Shown: positions 49,162 through 58,207 of the stretch, in pieces | How positions within the stretch are numbered: position 1 is the first letter of the stretch | Layout: every line of letters begins with the position of its first letter | From: Mesorhizobium sp. | Lineage (GTDB): Bacteria; Pseudomonadota; Alphaproteobacteria; Rhizobiales; Rhizobiaceae | Assembly (NCBI RefSeq): GCF_024710845.1 | Contig: NZ_JANJTZ010000037.1 | Span: 62,001 to 126,000 of the forward strand | Reading direction: 5' to 3' | Length of the DNA: 64,000 bases | The notes under the pieces: model-generated | What the model was told of the DNA's origin: nothing | Database searches by the model: none | The model's input: only the letters and a program-made list of their open reading frames with translations | Translations under genes and position numbers: made by a program

Positions 49162-49866
49162 TCAGCGGCCGATCGTAGCGATCCAGGCGCGGGCGATGGC
49201 AAGTCCGGCGGCATCGGCCGCGGGACCGTGCGTCTCCGCTTCGGCGGGATAGATGTCCATCCAGCCGTCGCGCTTGGCGGCAATCGCTTCGGGAAAGGCC
49301 TGATGCCATTCGCCGACCAGTTTCCGGTCCGCCTCGAAATGGAACTGGATGCCGTAGCCGGCACGGCCGACCCGGAACGCCTGGTTGTGCGCGGCGTCGT
49401 TGCCGGCGAGACGAGTCGCGCCGCGCGGAAGAGTGAACGTGTCGTCGTGCCACTGGAAGATCGGAAATGTCTGCGGCACCGCCGACAGGACTGGATCCTC
49501 TCCGCCCTCCGGCGTTAGCGCCACCTCCCGCCAGCCGAACTCCGGTGCGGCGCCGATCAGGTTCTCCGCGCCGTAGGCGCGGGCGAGGATCTGGCTGCCG
49601 AGGCAGATGCCGAGCGTGGACCTGCCCGAATCGGCGAAGGCCCGCATCAGCTCGGCAAGCGCCGGAAGGTAGGGATATTCGTCGTCGGCGACTGCGTTTT
49701 GCCCGCCGCCCAGCACGATGATTGCGTCGTGGCCGTCCGGCGCCGACGGCAGTTCGTCGCCGCGATGGGCGCGCACCACGGTGATTTCCGCTCCCGCCTC
49801 GTCCAGCGCAGTGGCTATCTGGCCGAGACCGGTATTGTCGAAGTTTTCGACGACGAGCACTTTCAT
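49162..49866 (-). CDS. Class I glutamine amidotransferase
   Basis: A 234-residue type 1 amidotransferase: nucleophile C88 in GICLGSQ and the pair H176/E178 in QFHFEAD complete the triad. It stands alone without a synthetase domain, like GMP-synthase-like proteins and gamma-glutamyl hydrolases. Possible roles include glutamine or gamma-glutamyl-polyamine hydrolysis. The next gene is divergent, 72 bp away. Confidence 0.88.
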   Translation of the reverse strand: MKVLVVENFDNTGLGQIATALDEAGAEITVVRAHRGDELPSAPDGHDAIIVLGGGQNAVADDEYPYLPALAELMRAFADSGRSTLGICLGSQILARAYGAENLIGAAPEFGWREVALTPEGGEDPVLSAVPQTFPIFQWHDDTFTLPRGATRLAGNDAAHNQAFRVGRAGYGIQFHFEADRKLVGEWHQAFPEAIAAKRDGWMDIYPAEAETHGPAADAAGLAIARAWIATIGR

Positions 49867-49938
49867 CGCGCGGTTTCCGTGTGGGCAGGATTGGGCCGAG
49901 CGGTATCATGACGGCCGGCGTTGGAAAAGGAGGCGACG

Positions 49939-50571
49939 ATGCCGCTGCAGAACCGGGTCGATCCATTTGGCGACATCCATGCTGTCGCCGCGCGCGGCGT
50001 GTTCACGGGCAATCGCGGCGTCATCCATGATCCCAATACGAAGACGCTGCTGAAGCGTCGCTGGACGACCAAGGCGTGGATAATCTGCGAATGCGAGTTC
50101 CGCGGCCGCCGGCGCGAAGTGATGGGACGCAACGCGCCATCAGGGCGGGCAGGCTGGACGGAACTGTTCTTCCTTGACGAGGTGACGGCGCTCGCCGCCG
50201 GCCACCGCCCCTGCTTCTACTGCCGGCGTGAACGCGCCGTGGAGTTCGCAAGATGCTTCGCGGCGGGGCAAGGGCGGGAGACGATCAGCGCGCCCGAAAT
50301 GGACGCGGTGCTGCATCGGGAAAGGTGGGCGAGTGGCGGCGAAGTGCTGCCTCTGTCGTCGTCGCTGCTCCAGGAACTGCCGGGTGGCGTGGTGGTAGCG
50401 ATCGCGGGCACCCCCTTCGCGGTCGGGTCCGGCCGCCTGTCGCCGTGGTCGTTCGAGGGATACGGTCCCAGCCTCCCCGCTGCTGCCCTTCCCGGCCACC
50501 CGGCCTATCTGGTCACCCCAGGCTCGATCGTCGCCGCCCTCCGAAGCGGTTATTCTCCCTTTCGCGCCTGA
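49939..50571 (+). CDS. Hypothetical protein with CFYCRRE cysteine motif
   Basis: A 210-residue cytoplasmic protein. ICECEFRGRRREVMG and HRPCFYCRRERAVEF contribute four cysteines that could bind a metal. The remainder (ELFFLDEVTALAAGHRPC, LPGHPAYLVTPGSIVAAL) is conserved-looking but I do not recognise the family. ATG 49939 follows AAGGAGG directly, a strong start; a TTG at 49921 is rejected. It is monocistronic, divergent from the amidotransferase. Confidence 0.72.
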   Translation: MPLQNRVDPFGDIHAVAARGVFTGNRGVIHDPNTKTLLKRRWTTKAWIICECEFRGRRREVMGRNAPSGRAGWTELFFLDEVTALAAGHRPCFYCRRERAVEFARCFAAGQGRETISAPEMDAVLHRERWASGGEVLPLSSSLLQELPGGVVVAIAGTPFAVGSGRLSPWSFEGYGPSLPAAALPGHPAYLVTPGSIVAALRSGYSPFRA

Positions 50572-50635
50572 CGTCGGCATCCGGCCACGGGAGCGAATGA
50601 CGAAATCGTTCACCGATTCCTGATACCAAAAGGCG

Positions 50636-51424
50636 ATGGACCGCTATCTTTACCGCTTACGGATCAGGTCGAGCCGGGATGTCCTGCTTTGGACAGGCAT
50701 CATCACCGCTATTTCTGTTGCGGCACCCGTCGTAACGTTGGCAGTGCCGATGGCTCTGATGCCCAACGTATCGTCACGCTCGTTCTGGACGGTCCTTGCC
50801 ATCTGCGCTGCAATCCCGCTGCTGATCGCGCCGCCCATATCGCTGTTTGCGCTCGGCATGCTCAGATTGCTGACGATGACGATCGACCGTGTCGACGAAT
50901 ATGTCCGATACGACCACCTGACGGGGGTGCTCACGCGCGCCTACCTGTTGGGCAAGCTGCGGGAGAGCTTGCCCAACGGCGGCGCATTCCTGATGGCGGA
51001 CGCCGACCACTTCAAGGCGATCAACGATACCTATGGTCATGATGTCGGCGACGAGGCGCTCAAGCGCCTCGCCGAAGTGCTTCGGCTGCATTCTCCAACC
51101 GACGCGATCGTCGGCAGGCTTGGCGGTGAGGAGTTCGGCGTGTTCCTGCCGGGCGCGAACGATGCCGGCGCCGCCGAGGCAGCCGCAGCCCTTTGCAAGG
51201 CGATGCGCGCAAAGGGCGAAACCGTCGCCGGTCACGGGCTGCGGATGACGATCAGCATCGGCGGGGCGGTTCACGTAAAGGGGCACTCGCTCGAGAAGAC
51301 GATGAAGCTCGCGGACAGCGCGCTCTATCTCGCCAAACGGTCCGGCCGCGACCAGTTCTACATCGCTGCCGCCACGGACACGATGCCCGCGCTGATCCTG
51401 AAGTCGCAAAGCCTTTCCGCCTGA
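50636..51424 (+). CDS. Diguanylate cyclase (GGDEF), membrane-anchored
   Basis: A 262-residue protein: two membrane segments (about 16-40 and 50-78) and a GGDEF domain with GGEEF at 163-167 and the [19 protein letters not shown] site. No RxxD inhibitory site precedes GGEEF. It should make c-di-GMP at the inner membrane. It lies 64 bp after the cysteine-motif gene and 70 bp before rsmE on the same strand. Confidence 0.92.
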   Translation: MDRYLYRLRIRSSRDVLLWTGIITAISVAAPVVTLAVPMALMPNVSSRSFWTVLAICAAIPLLIAPPISLFALGMLRLLTMTIDRVDEYVRYDHLTGVLTRAYLLGKLRESLPNGGAFLMADADHFKAINDTYGHDVGDEALKRLAEVLRLHSPTDAIVGRLGGEEFGVFLPGANDAGAAEAAAALCKAMRAKGETVAGHGLRMTISIGGAVHVKGHSLEKTMKLADSALYLAKRSGRDQFYIAAATDTMPALILKSQSLSA

Positions 51425-51494
51425 GGACTTGGAAGACCGCCGACATCTGTCACCCCGCCTTGAACTCGCCGCAAGCCTGAAGCATGGCAGGCCG

Positions 51495-52232
51495 ATGCGC
51501 GCGAACTATCGGATGCAGCGGCTTTTCCTGCCGCACCCCATGCAGGCGAACGGCGAAGTCGAGCCCGACCCGCAACAGACGCACTATCTCATCAACGTGC
51601 TGCGCATGCAGCCCGGCACGCAATTGCTGGTCTTCAACGGCGTTGACGGCGAATGGCTGGCGAGCCTGGTCGAAGCCGGCAAGAAGCGCGTGCGACTTGC
51701 GCTGATGACGCAGGTGCGGCCGCAGCCAGCGCCCTCCGACCTCGTCTACTGTTTCGCGCCGCTGAAGCAGGGCCGGCTCGACTACATGGTACAGAAGGCG
51801 GTCGAGATGGGTGCGGGCGTGTTGCAGCCGGTGCTGACCCAGCACACGCAGATGTCGAACATCGGCATCGACCGCATCCGCGCCAACGTGATCGAGGCGG
51901 CCGAACAGTGCGGCATCCTGGCGATCCCCGAGGTTCGCGAGTTGGTGAAGCTCGACCGGCTGATCTGGGAATGGGAGCCGGGACGGCGGCTCATCTTCTG
52001 CGACGAGGGCGCCGAGACCAACAATCCGGTGCCGGCGCTGCAGGGAATCGCGGAGCAGAAGCTCGGCCTGCTGATCGGGCCGGAGGGTGGCTTTTCCGAC
52101 GAGGAGCGCCAGCAGTTGCGCGCACTGCCCTATGTCACCTCGATCCCGCTCGGGCCGCGCATCCTGCGCGCGGACACGGCGGCGGTGGCAGCGATGGCGG
52201 TGATCCAGGCGACGATCGGGGATTGGCGGTAA
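51495..52232 (+). CDS. rsmE: 16S rRNA (uracil(1498)-N3)-methyltransferase
   Basis: A 245-residue SPOUT methyltransferase. The trefoil-knot SAM site is visible in [13 protein letters not shown] and [21 protein letters not shown]. It methylates U1498 of 16S rRNA. ATG 51495 gives [13 protein letters not shown]; the frame extends upstream but without family similarity. gshA is downstream, with an AT-rich gene on the other strand between. Confidence 0.93.
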   Translation: MRANYRMQRLFLPHPMQANGEVEPDPQQTHYLINVLRMQPGTQLLVFNGVDGEWLASLVEAGKKRVRLALMTQVRPQPAPSDLVYCFAPLKQGRLDYMVQKAVEMGAGVLQPVLTQHTQMSNIGIDRIRANVIEAAEQCGILAIPEVRELVKLDRLIWEWEPGRRLIFCDEGAETNNPVPALQGIAEQKLGLLIGPEGGFSDEERQQLRALPYVTSIPLGPRILRADTAAVAAMAVIQATIGDWR

Positions 52233-52291
52233 AGGCTGAAACACCAGATTGACCACAGGCAGGACTTGCCAGAGCCAAAGCCGTTCACCAC

Positions 52292-52882
52292 TTACGAAAA
52301 TCTCTGAAGTAGATACTCGAGTTGCTTCTGCTGATACTCGCTTGGCGTATCGGGCACTCCGCTCCTCAACCATTTGGACGCTGCTTCAATCCCTTCGCAA
52401 CTCTGCATCAGGATGAATACAGCGAGTGTCCGATTCACTCCTCCTCGCTTTGTATTCTTCCAAAAGTAACTAAGAAATCTTCTCTTGCTCGAAAAGTTCT
52501 CGTCAATATATTCGTTTACTTTAGCGACCGAACGAATGAAGAAACTTATGAATCCAGACAAATCATTATTGTATTCACGATCATGATCCTCTATGTCATC
52601 CAACGTCAGCATGATCATACATTGGTTAATCGACTTATATTGAGGGTATACAGAATTCATAAAATGCGTCTTCTCTTCTAAATATTCCTGCATCGATATC
52701 TCGATAAAAGTATCAAAAACCATTTCACCTGTATGGGTGGCGAATTCAGGGAATATCCGGACCATGATCCCTGGTTCGTTGAATATTCTGTGAAAGCTCT
52801 TTCCGTTACGCTCATAGCCATGCTGCTGCAGCGTTGGCGCAACATGATCGAGGAATATCTTCGTCGCCTCTCCCTTTCTCAT
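52292..52882 (-). CDS. DUF4304-like protein, probable acquired gene
   Basis: A 196-residue cytoplasmic protein (ATG 52882 with GGAG upstream; TTG 52915 is an alternative). The N-terminus ATKIFLDHVAPTLQQHGYERNGKSFHRIFNEPGIMVRIFP resembles DUF4304 proteins, but the match is by eye. Base composition is strikingly AT-rich for this genome, with many A/T-ending codons, which marks recent transfer. It sits alone between rsmE and gshA, facing away from both. Function unknown. Confidence 0.68.
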   Translation of the reverse strand: MRKGEATKIFLDHVAPTLQQHGYERNGKSFHRIFNEPGIMVRIFPEFATHTGEMVFDTFIEISMQEYLEEKTHFMNSVYPQYKSINQCMIMLTLDDIEDHDREYNNDLSGFISFFIRSVAKVNEYIDENFSSKRRFLSYFWKNTKRGGVNRTLAVFILMQSCEGIEAASKWLRSGVPDTPSEYQQKQLEYLLQRFS

Positions 52883-53046
52883 CGACTCCAACCCGCTCTC
52901 CGTCGCACTTTCCAATCCGAGTTTACCTTGGGCGAAATCGCCTGCATCAAGTTTCGTTGACGGCTGGCTCAGAACATTTTGCTTGCCGAGCGAGGGGCTT
53001 TCCGGCCAATGCTCGCGCGCAAAAAGACTGTTCCAGGGACAACGCC

Positions 53047-54420
53047 ATGGCGCGCGACACGACGGATTCGAGTCCGATCGAGGGTATGGACGAACTCGTC
53101 GACTATCTGGCCGCCGGCAACAAGCCGCGCGACAAGTGGCGCATCGGCACCGAGCACGAGAAGTTTCCCTTCTATGTCGACGGTAATGCGCCCGTGCCCT
53201 ATGCCGGTCCGAGCGGCATCAAGGCACTGCTCGACGGCATGAAGGGCATGCTCGGCTGGGAGCCGATCATCGACGCCGGCAACATCATCGGCCTGGTCGA
53301 GCCAACCGGCCAGGGCGCCATCTCGCTGGAACCCGGCGGGCAGTTCGAGCTCTCCGGCGCACCGGTCGAGACGATCCACCAGACCTGCCGTGAGGGCAAC
53401 GCGCATCTGGCGCAGCTGCGCGAGATTGCCGAGCCGCTCGGCATCCGTTTCCTCGGCCTTGGCGGCAGCCCGAAATGGACGCTTGCCGAGACGCCGAAAA
53501 TGCCCAAGTCGCGCTACGAGATCATGACGCGCTACATGCCCAAGGTCGGGACCAAAGGGCTCGACATGATGTATCGCACCTGCACGATCCAGGTGAACCT
53601 CGACTTCGAGAGCGAGGCGGACATGCGGCGCAAGATGCAGGTGTCGCTGAAGCTGCAGCCGCTCTCGACCGCGCTGTTCGCCAACTCGCCCTTCACCGAC
53701 GGTAAGCCCAACGGGCTGATGAGCTGGCGCGGCGACATCTGGCGCGACACCGACAACCAGCGCTCGGGCCTGCTCGATTTCTGCTTTTCGCCCGAATTCG
53801 GTTTCGCCGACTATGTCGAGTGGGCGCTCGACGTGCCGATGTATTTCGTCATCCGCGAGGGCCGCTACATCGACATGACGCACATGACCTTCCGCCAGTT
53901 CATGGCCGGCAAGGCGCACAACGAAGTTCCGGACGGAATGCCGACCATGGGCGACTGGGCGAACCATCTGTCGACGCTGTTCCCGGACGTGCGGCTGAAG
54001 CGCTTCCTCGAAATGCGCGGCGCCGACGGCGGCCCATGGCGGCGCATCTGCGCCCTGCCCGCCTTCTGGGTCGGCCTGCTCTACGATACCGAAGCGCTGG
54101 ACGCGGCGGAGGAACTGACCCGGGACTGGACCTATAACGAAGTGCGAGCGATGCGCGACGCAGTGCCGGAACAGGCGCTGAAGACGGTGTTCCGCAACCG
54201 CTCGCTGCTCGAGGTCGCGCGTGAAACTCTCGCGATCTCGCGGCAGGGCCTGAAAAACCGGGCAAGAAAGAACCGCGACGGCTACGACGAAACCAGCTTC
54301 CTGTCGACGCTGGACGAGGTTGTCGCCCGGGGAACGACGAGCGCCGAGGAGATGCTCTCCGCCTACCACACGCGCTGGGGCGACTCGATCGAGCCGGCCT
54401 TCCTTGAATATGCGTATTGA
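53047..54420 (+). CDS. gshA: Glutamate--cysteine ligase
   Basis: A 457-residue GshA of the alphaproteobacterial/plant type. Signature stretches RIGTEHEKFPFY, ISLEPGGQFELSGAP and TCTIQVNLDFESEADM are present. It joins glutamate and cysteine, the first step of glutathione synthesis. ATG 53047 is preceded by an unremarkable leader; the open frame upstream runs antisense through the DUF4304-like gene and is not used. Confidence 0.95.
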   Translation: MARDTTDSSPIEGMDELVDYLAAGNKPRDKWRIGTEHEKFPFYVDGNAPVPYAGPSGIKALLDGMKGMLGWEPIIDAGNIIGLVEPTGQGAISLEPGGQFELSGAPVETIHQTCREGNAHLAQLREIAEPLGIRFLGLGGSPKWTLAETPKMPKSRYEIMTRYMPKVGTKGLDMMYRTCTIQVNLDFESEADMRRKMQVSLKLQPLSTALFANSPFTDGKPNGLMSWRGDIWRDTDNQRSGLLDFCFSPEFGFADYVEWALDVPMYFVIREGRYIDMTHMTFRQFMAGKAHNEVPDGMPTMGDWANHLSTLFPDVRLKRFLEMRGADGGPWRRICALPAFWVGLLYDTEALDAAEELTRDWTYNEVRAMRDAVPEQALKTVFRNRSLLEVARETLAISRQGLKNRARKNRDGYDETSFLSTLDEVVARGTTSAEEMLSAYHTRWGDSIEPAFLEYAY

Positions 54421-54469
54421 GCGGCGGCACTCCTGACGCAATGTCGGGTAGCGCGGCTCGGTATTGGCC

Positions 54470-55525
54470 CTATTCCGGTGCGCCCGCCGTGAGCGGAACG
54501 CTCGGACTGTGGCCCGGGGTTTGGCCGGTGTCGGCGGCGCAGACCACACGATTGCGGCCGCTGTTTTTCGCGTCATAAAGCGCGCGGTCGGCCACTTTCA
54601 TCAGATCGGAGATTCCGGTCATCGCGTCGTCGCGTGACGCCACGCCGATGCTGATCGTCGTCGATATCCGATCGGCCTCGGCGACGAGCGGGTTTTCAGC
54701 GACCTCGCGGCGCAGACGTTCCGCAACCAACTGAGACTGTGCCAGGTCGGTCTCCGGCAGCAGAAGACCGAACTCCTCGCCGCCTATGCGGGCGAGCACA
54801 TCGGAATCGCGCTTGCAGGCTGTCGCGACCTTCGTGAGATGAACGATCATCTGGTCGCCCACTTCATGGCCGAAACGGTCGTTGATCGACTTGAAATAGT
54901 CGATGTCGATCATCAGGAACGACAGCGGCCGCCGGTAACGCCCCGATCTGCTCCATTCGATGTCCGCCAGCGTCATGAAGTGACGCCGGTTGTAGATTCC
55001 GGTCATCCCGTCCGTCGTTGCAAGCCGCTCAAGTATTTCGGCGTGGCGCACGATATCGGTGATGTCACTATAGGTCAGCATGCGCCCGCCGGCGGGAAGC
55101 ACGGCGCACTGGCAACGTATGACCCGCCCGTTGCTGAGGCGTTGATCGATGGGCGTCTGATCCCCCGAGGTGACCCAGGCAAGCCGCTCGGATACGTATT
55201 TCCTGAGTTCTTCGGGCGAGACTGCGTAGGCTTTGCTCCGCCGGGCGAATTCCAGCATCTCGCTGAATAGCGGCTTGCCGTCGACGAACTCTTGCGGCGA
55301 TCTGAACATCGCGTGGCATGCGGGGTTGATGTACTGCGCACGCAGTTCGTGGTCGAGGAGGATCACGCCGTTGTCGATGTTGTCGAGCGCCGCGTAGAGC
55401 GTTGCAAGTTCTGTAGCCACGGGGCCAGGCCCGGGTTGCGCGCGCGCGGCGACTCGGGCGCGATGCGCCTCCAGGTTGCGGCGTTCCGGTGTCGAGTTTC
55501 GGTCGGTCGGTCGCGATCTCGGCAT
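54470..55525 (-). CDS. PAS-GGDEF diguanylate cyclase with I-site
   Basis: A 351-residue soluble protein: a basic N-terminus, a PAS domain of the PAS-7 type (about 40-160), and a GGDEF domain with GGEEF at 248-252. The inhibitory site RDSD (R239-D242) lies exactly five residues ahead, so c-di-GMP should inhibit it. MIDIDYFKSINDRFGHEVGD is the GTP/metal site. The PAS domain probably senses a small ligand or redox state. Confidence 0.93.
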   Translation of the reverse strand: MPRSRPTDRNSTPERRNLEAHRARVAARAQPGPGPVATELATLYAALDNIDNGVILLDHELRAQYINPACHAMFRSPQEFVDGKPLFSEMLEFARRSKAYAVSPEELRKYVSERLAWVTSGDQTPIDQRLSNGRVIRCQCAVLPAGGRMLTYSDITDIVRHAEILERLATTDGMTGIYNRRHFMTLADIEWSRSGRYRRPLSFLMIDIDYFKSINDRFGHEVGDQMIVHLTKVATACKRDSDVLARIGGEEFGLLLPETDLAQSQLVAERLRREVAENPLVAEADRISTTISIGVASRDDAMTGISDLMKVADRALYDAKNSGRNRVVCAADTGQTPGHSPSVPLTAGAPE

Positions 55526-55832
55526 GCTGGCTCTCCGATGCGCTTCTGGCTCGGTGCATAAGATCGAGCAGCACGAACCGATTTCAGCGAGCTAACAACG
55601 TATCTGTGCGGGATGCGTGTGGAGATATCGTTATTCCACACGGCCCGAACGGGCCTACTTTCGAGGACATGGTAAATGCCAGCTTAATTTAAGCCGAGCG
55701 AGCCGAAAACGGATTCGCCCTATCAGTCTCTATCCATGATTTGTTGACGCAGCGGAAGTCCGCATTCAAGATTGCTTCGGATCGGCTGCGAAGCAAGTGG
55801 CGCGCCGATGACCAACGGTTGGACGTGGACAC
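55526..55832. other. Intergenic stretch between divergent genes, no gene seen
   Basis: This 307-bp gap separates the PAS-GGDEF gene (minus) from the methyltransferase gene (plus), so it must hold both promoters. Locally AT-rich around 55660-55760. A TTGACG at 55744-55749 could be a -35 for the methyltransferase, without a convincing -10. I see no coding frame or RNA gene. Confidence 0.5.
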
Positions 55833-56639
55833 ATGGCCGACACGACGCGGCACGACGCCTGGCAGGCCGGCAACAGCTATGAAGCCTATATGGGCCGCTG
55901 GAGCCGCCAGATCGCTCCCCGATTTCTCGACTGGTTCGGCGCACCCGAAGGCCTCGACTGGATCGATGTCGGATGCGGCACCGGCGCGCTCACCGCCGCG
56001 ATCGTGACGAAGTGCAAACCAAGGCACGTACTGTCCATCGATCCCTCGGAGGGCTTTCTGGCGACGGCCCGTGCGAACTGCCCGAGCGATGTCGTTACCT
56101 TCCAGATCGGCGACGCGCAGGCGCTGCCGGTCGAAACGGCGAGCGTCGACGTCGCCGTCTCCGCGTTGGTGCTGAATTTCGTGCCGAACCGGGAAAAGGC
56201 GCTTGCCGAGATGAAACGCGCATGCCGGCTCGGCGGAAGAGTTGGGTTCTATATCTGGGATTATCCGGGACGCGGCGTCGGTTTCATGAGCGCCTTCTGG
56301 GACGCCGCGACCGCGCTCGACCCGTCCGCCCAGGATCTGACCGAGTACAGACGGTTTCCCTTCTGCACGCAGGAGAGGCTGACCGATATGGCGGTGAAGG
56401 CCGGGCTCACATCCGTCACATCCACGGCGATCGAAGCACCAGCGATCTTCAAGGATTTCGACGATTTCTGGCGGCCCTTTACTCTGGGCGCCGGTCCGGC
56501 TCCAGGCTACTGCATCGCGCTCGATGCGCCAGCTCGAGAGAAGCTGCGGCTGCGGCTAAGCGACACCCTGCCCCGCCGCGGCGACGGCTCGATCGCCCTG
56601 AACACGCGGGCGTGGGCTATCAAGGGCTCGGCCGACTGA
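55833..56639 (+). CDS. Class I SAM-dependent methyltransferase
   Basis: A 268-residue Methyltransf_11-like enzyme. Motif I WIDVGCGTGALT (about 43-54) binds SAM; ISPSEGFL-like motif II and GDAQALP motif follow. The substrate is unknown; the sequence resembles UbiE-like small-molecule methyltransferases. Monocistronic, 85 bp ahead of the DUF937 gene. Confidence 0.88.
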   Translation: MADTTRHDAWQAGNSYEAYMGRWSRQIAPRFLDWFGAPEGLDWIDVGCGTGALTAAIVTKCKPRHVLSIDPSEGFLATARANCPSDVVTFQIGDAQALPVETASVDVAVSALVLNFVPNREKALAEMKRACRLGGRVGFYIWDYPGRGVGFMSAFWDAATALDPSAQDLTEYRRFPFCTQERLTDMAVKAGLTSVTSTAIEAPAIFKDFDDFWRPFTLGAGPAPGYCIALDAPAREKLRLRLSDTLPRRGDGSIALNTRAWAIKGSAD

Positions 56640-56724
56640 GGACGCCCCTTCGCGCATTGCCTCTTCTAAGCATCCAGGTTCCGCTTTACGGTGCCGGCAG
56701 AAGGCAATTAGCGAGGAGACCGCG

Positions 56725-57627
56725 ATGCTACCGCTCTACGAAATGATGGCCCAGAACGGCCGTGCGGTCGAACTCATGGCGCGCCAGTTCAACCTGTCGC
56801 AGCAGCAGGCCGCACTTGCGATGGAAGCGCTGATGCCCGCCTTCAGCCAGGGGCTGAAGCGCAACACGTCCGATCCCTACGGCGTGTCGAACTTCCTGCA
56901 GGCGCTGGCGAGCGGCCAGCACGCGAAATATTACGACGACGCGGCGAACGCGTTCTCGCCGGCCGGCGTGTCGGAGGGAAACGGCATCCTCGGCCACCTG
57001 TTCGGCTCGAAGGAACTGTCACGGGCTGTTGCGGCGCAGGCGGCGCAGGTGACTGGAATCCAACAGGAGGTCCTGAAGCAGATGCTGCCGGCGATGGCTT
57101 CGATGCTGATGGGCGGCCTGTTCCGTCAGAGCACGGCCCAGCCGCAGCAGGCGCAGGCCGGCGGCTTCGGCGCAGGCGGCAACATTCTCGGCGAGATCAT
57201 CGACCAGATGATGAAACAGGGCGGCGGCATGATGGGCCAGCCGCAGCAGCGGCAGGCGCCGCCGCCCCAGCCCAACCCGATGGACCCGTTCGACAATCCG
57301 TTCGGCAAGATCCTGAAGGACATGATGGGCGGCGGGGCGCAACCCGCGCCGCAGCAAGAGCGCCAGCAGCGCCAGCCGGACCCGATGACCGACAATCCGC
57401 TCGGCCGCATCTTCGAGGAGATGCTGCGCGGCGGGCAGCGCAAGGCCGAGGCGCAACCCGAACCGGAACCACAGCCTCGGGCCAATCCGAGCGGGCGTGC
57501 GCGCAATCCCTATGACGACCTGTTCGGAGAGATGTTCGACAGCGGCTCCAAGCAGCGCGAGGAGTACCAGAAGGGTATGGAATCGATCTTCGACCAGTAT
57601 CTCAAGGGGATGGAGCGCTACCGGTAA
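56725..57627 (+). CDS. DUF937 domain-containing protein
   Basis: A 300-residue protein. The N-terminal 135 residues match DUF937 (helical; NLSQQQAALAMEALMPAFSQGL and GILGHLFGSKELSRAVAAQ). The remainder is Gln/Pro/Gly-rich low complexity with repeated DPFDNPFGKILKDMM / DNPLGRIFEEMLRGG / NPYDDLFGEMFDSG segments, about 50 residues apart. These short acidic-aromatic motifs could bind partners. GAGGAGA precedes the ATG. Function unknown. Confidence 0.85.
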   Translation: MLPLYEMMAQNGRAVELMARQFNLSQQQAALAMEALMPAFSQGLKRNTSDPYGVSNFLQALASGQHAKYYDDAANAFSPAGVSEGNGILGHLFGSKELSRAVAAQAAQVTGIQQEVLKQMLPAMASMLMGGLFRQSTAQPQQAQAGGFGAGGNILGEIIDQMMKQGGGMMGQPQQRQAPPPQPNPMDPFDNPFGKILKDMMGGGAQPAPQQERQQRQPDPMTDNPLGRIFEEMLRGGQRKAEAQPEPEPQPRANPSGRARNPYDDLFGEMFDSGSKQREEYQKGMESIFDQYLKGMERYR

Positions 57628-57631
57628 TTAC

Positions 57632-57662
57632 GAAAAAGCCCGGTCCTTGGGAGGGACCGGGC
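57632..57662 (-). terminator. Intrinsic terminator of the DUF1127 gene
   Basis: GCCCGGTCC/GGACCGGGC, a perfect 9-bp stem with 7-base loop. Read on the minus strand it is followed by TTTTT, so it terminates the minus-strand gene; it lies 5 bp after the convergent DUF937 stop. Confidence 0.88.
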
Positions 57663-57722
57663 AGTCGGCAGGCGTCCGGCGGGGGAGCCGGGAGTGAACG
57701 GGAGCGCCTGCGTAAACGGAAC

Positions 57723-58031
57723 TCAGCAGACCTGGCGGGCGGCCCGCTCGGCCGCTTCGCGCATGGCCTGGACGGCGCGCGCGTCGGCGAGGTGGCCGAG
57801 GACGGTCGTCGGATCGACCCCCAACGGCTCGTGCCAGGCGACGTGCAGATCGCCGCGGGTCAAGCCGATATCGGCGAGCTCCCAATCGGACATCGCGCCG
57901 AGATGGTAGATCTCGCGACGGTTTTTCCAGGCACGGAGCGCGCGGGCGATGGCGTTGACGACGCGCACGGCCACGGCCGGGCGGGTGGTGCCGGTCATCG
58001 GGAACGTGGTGCGGTCAAGCGTCGTCATCAT
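57723..58031 (-). CDS. DUF1127 domain-containing protein
   Basis: A 102-residue protein whose middle part is the DUF1127 core (RALRAWKNRREIYHLGAMSDWELADIGLTRGDL). DUF1127 proteins are small Arg-rich regulators, some of which bind RNA or affect phosphate and carbon use in Rhizobiales. AAGGAGAG precedes the ATG at 58031. It is divergent from a LsrB/VtlR-like LysR gene, which in Brucella activates DUF1127 genes. Its leader contains a 9-bp hairpin at 58063-58089. Confidence 0.88.
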   Translation of the reverse strand: MMTTLDRTTFPMTGTTRPAVAVRVVNAIARALRAWKNRREIYHLGAMSDWELADIGLTRGDLHVAWHEPLGVDPTTVLGHLADARAVQAMREAAERAARQVC

Positions 58032-58152
58032 ATCTCTCCTTCGTGAAGTCCGGGCGCAAGAGGCCGTGCGCCGGCACGCCGCGCACGGCGTCCTCACGGC
58101 GACCAAGTCGCGCCCTGTCGGTGGACGTGGGCTGTTTGACAGGCCGCAATCA

Positions 58153-58167
58153 ATTCGTCTAACGAAT
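58153..58167. promoter_or_regulatory. LysR-type box between DUF1127 and LysR genes
   Basis: ATTCGT-CTA-ACGAAT, a perfect inverted repeat with the T-N11-A form of LysR binding sites, 41 bp upstream of the LysR ATG. It is placed to serve both autoregulation and activation of the DUF1127 gene. Confidence 0.6.
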
Positions 58168-58207
58168 GTTTCTTATCATATGCATCATTCCTACTGATGA
58201 GAGTGCC

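Noticed and set aside
57628..58207. AbcR-type small RNA sought near the LsrB/VtlR-like gene
   Set aside because: The only terminator here belongs to the DUF1127 gene and the divergent gap has no promoter-plus-terminator unit of the right size. A covariance search would be needed to be sure.
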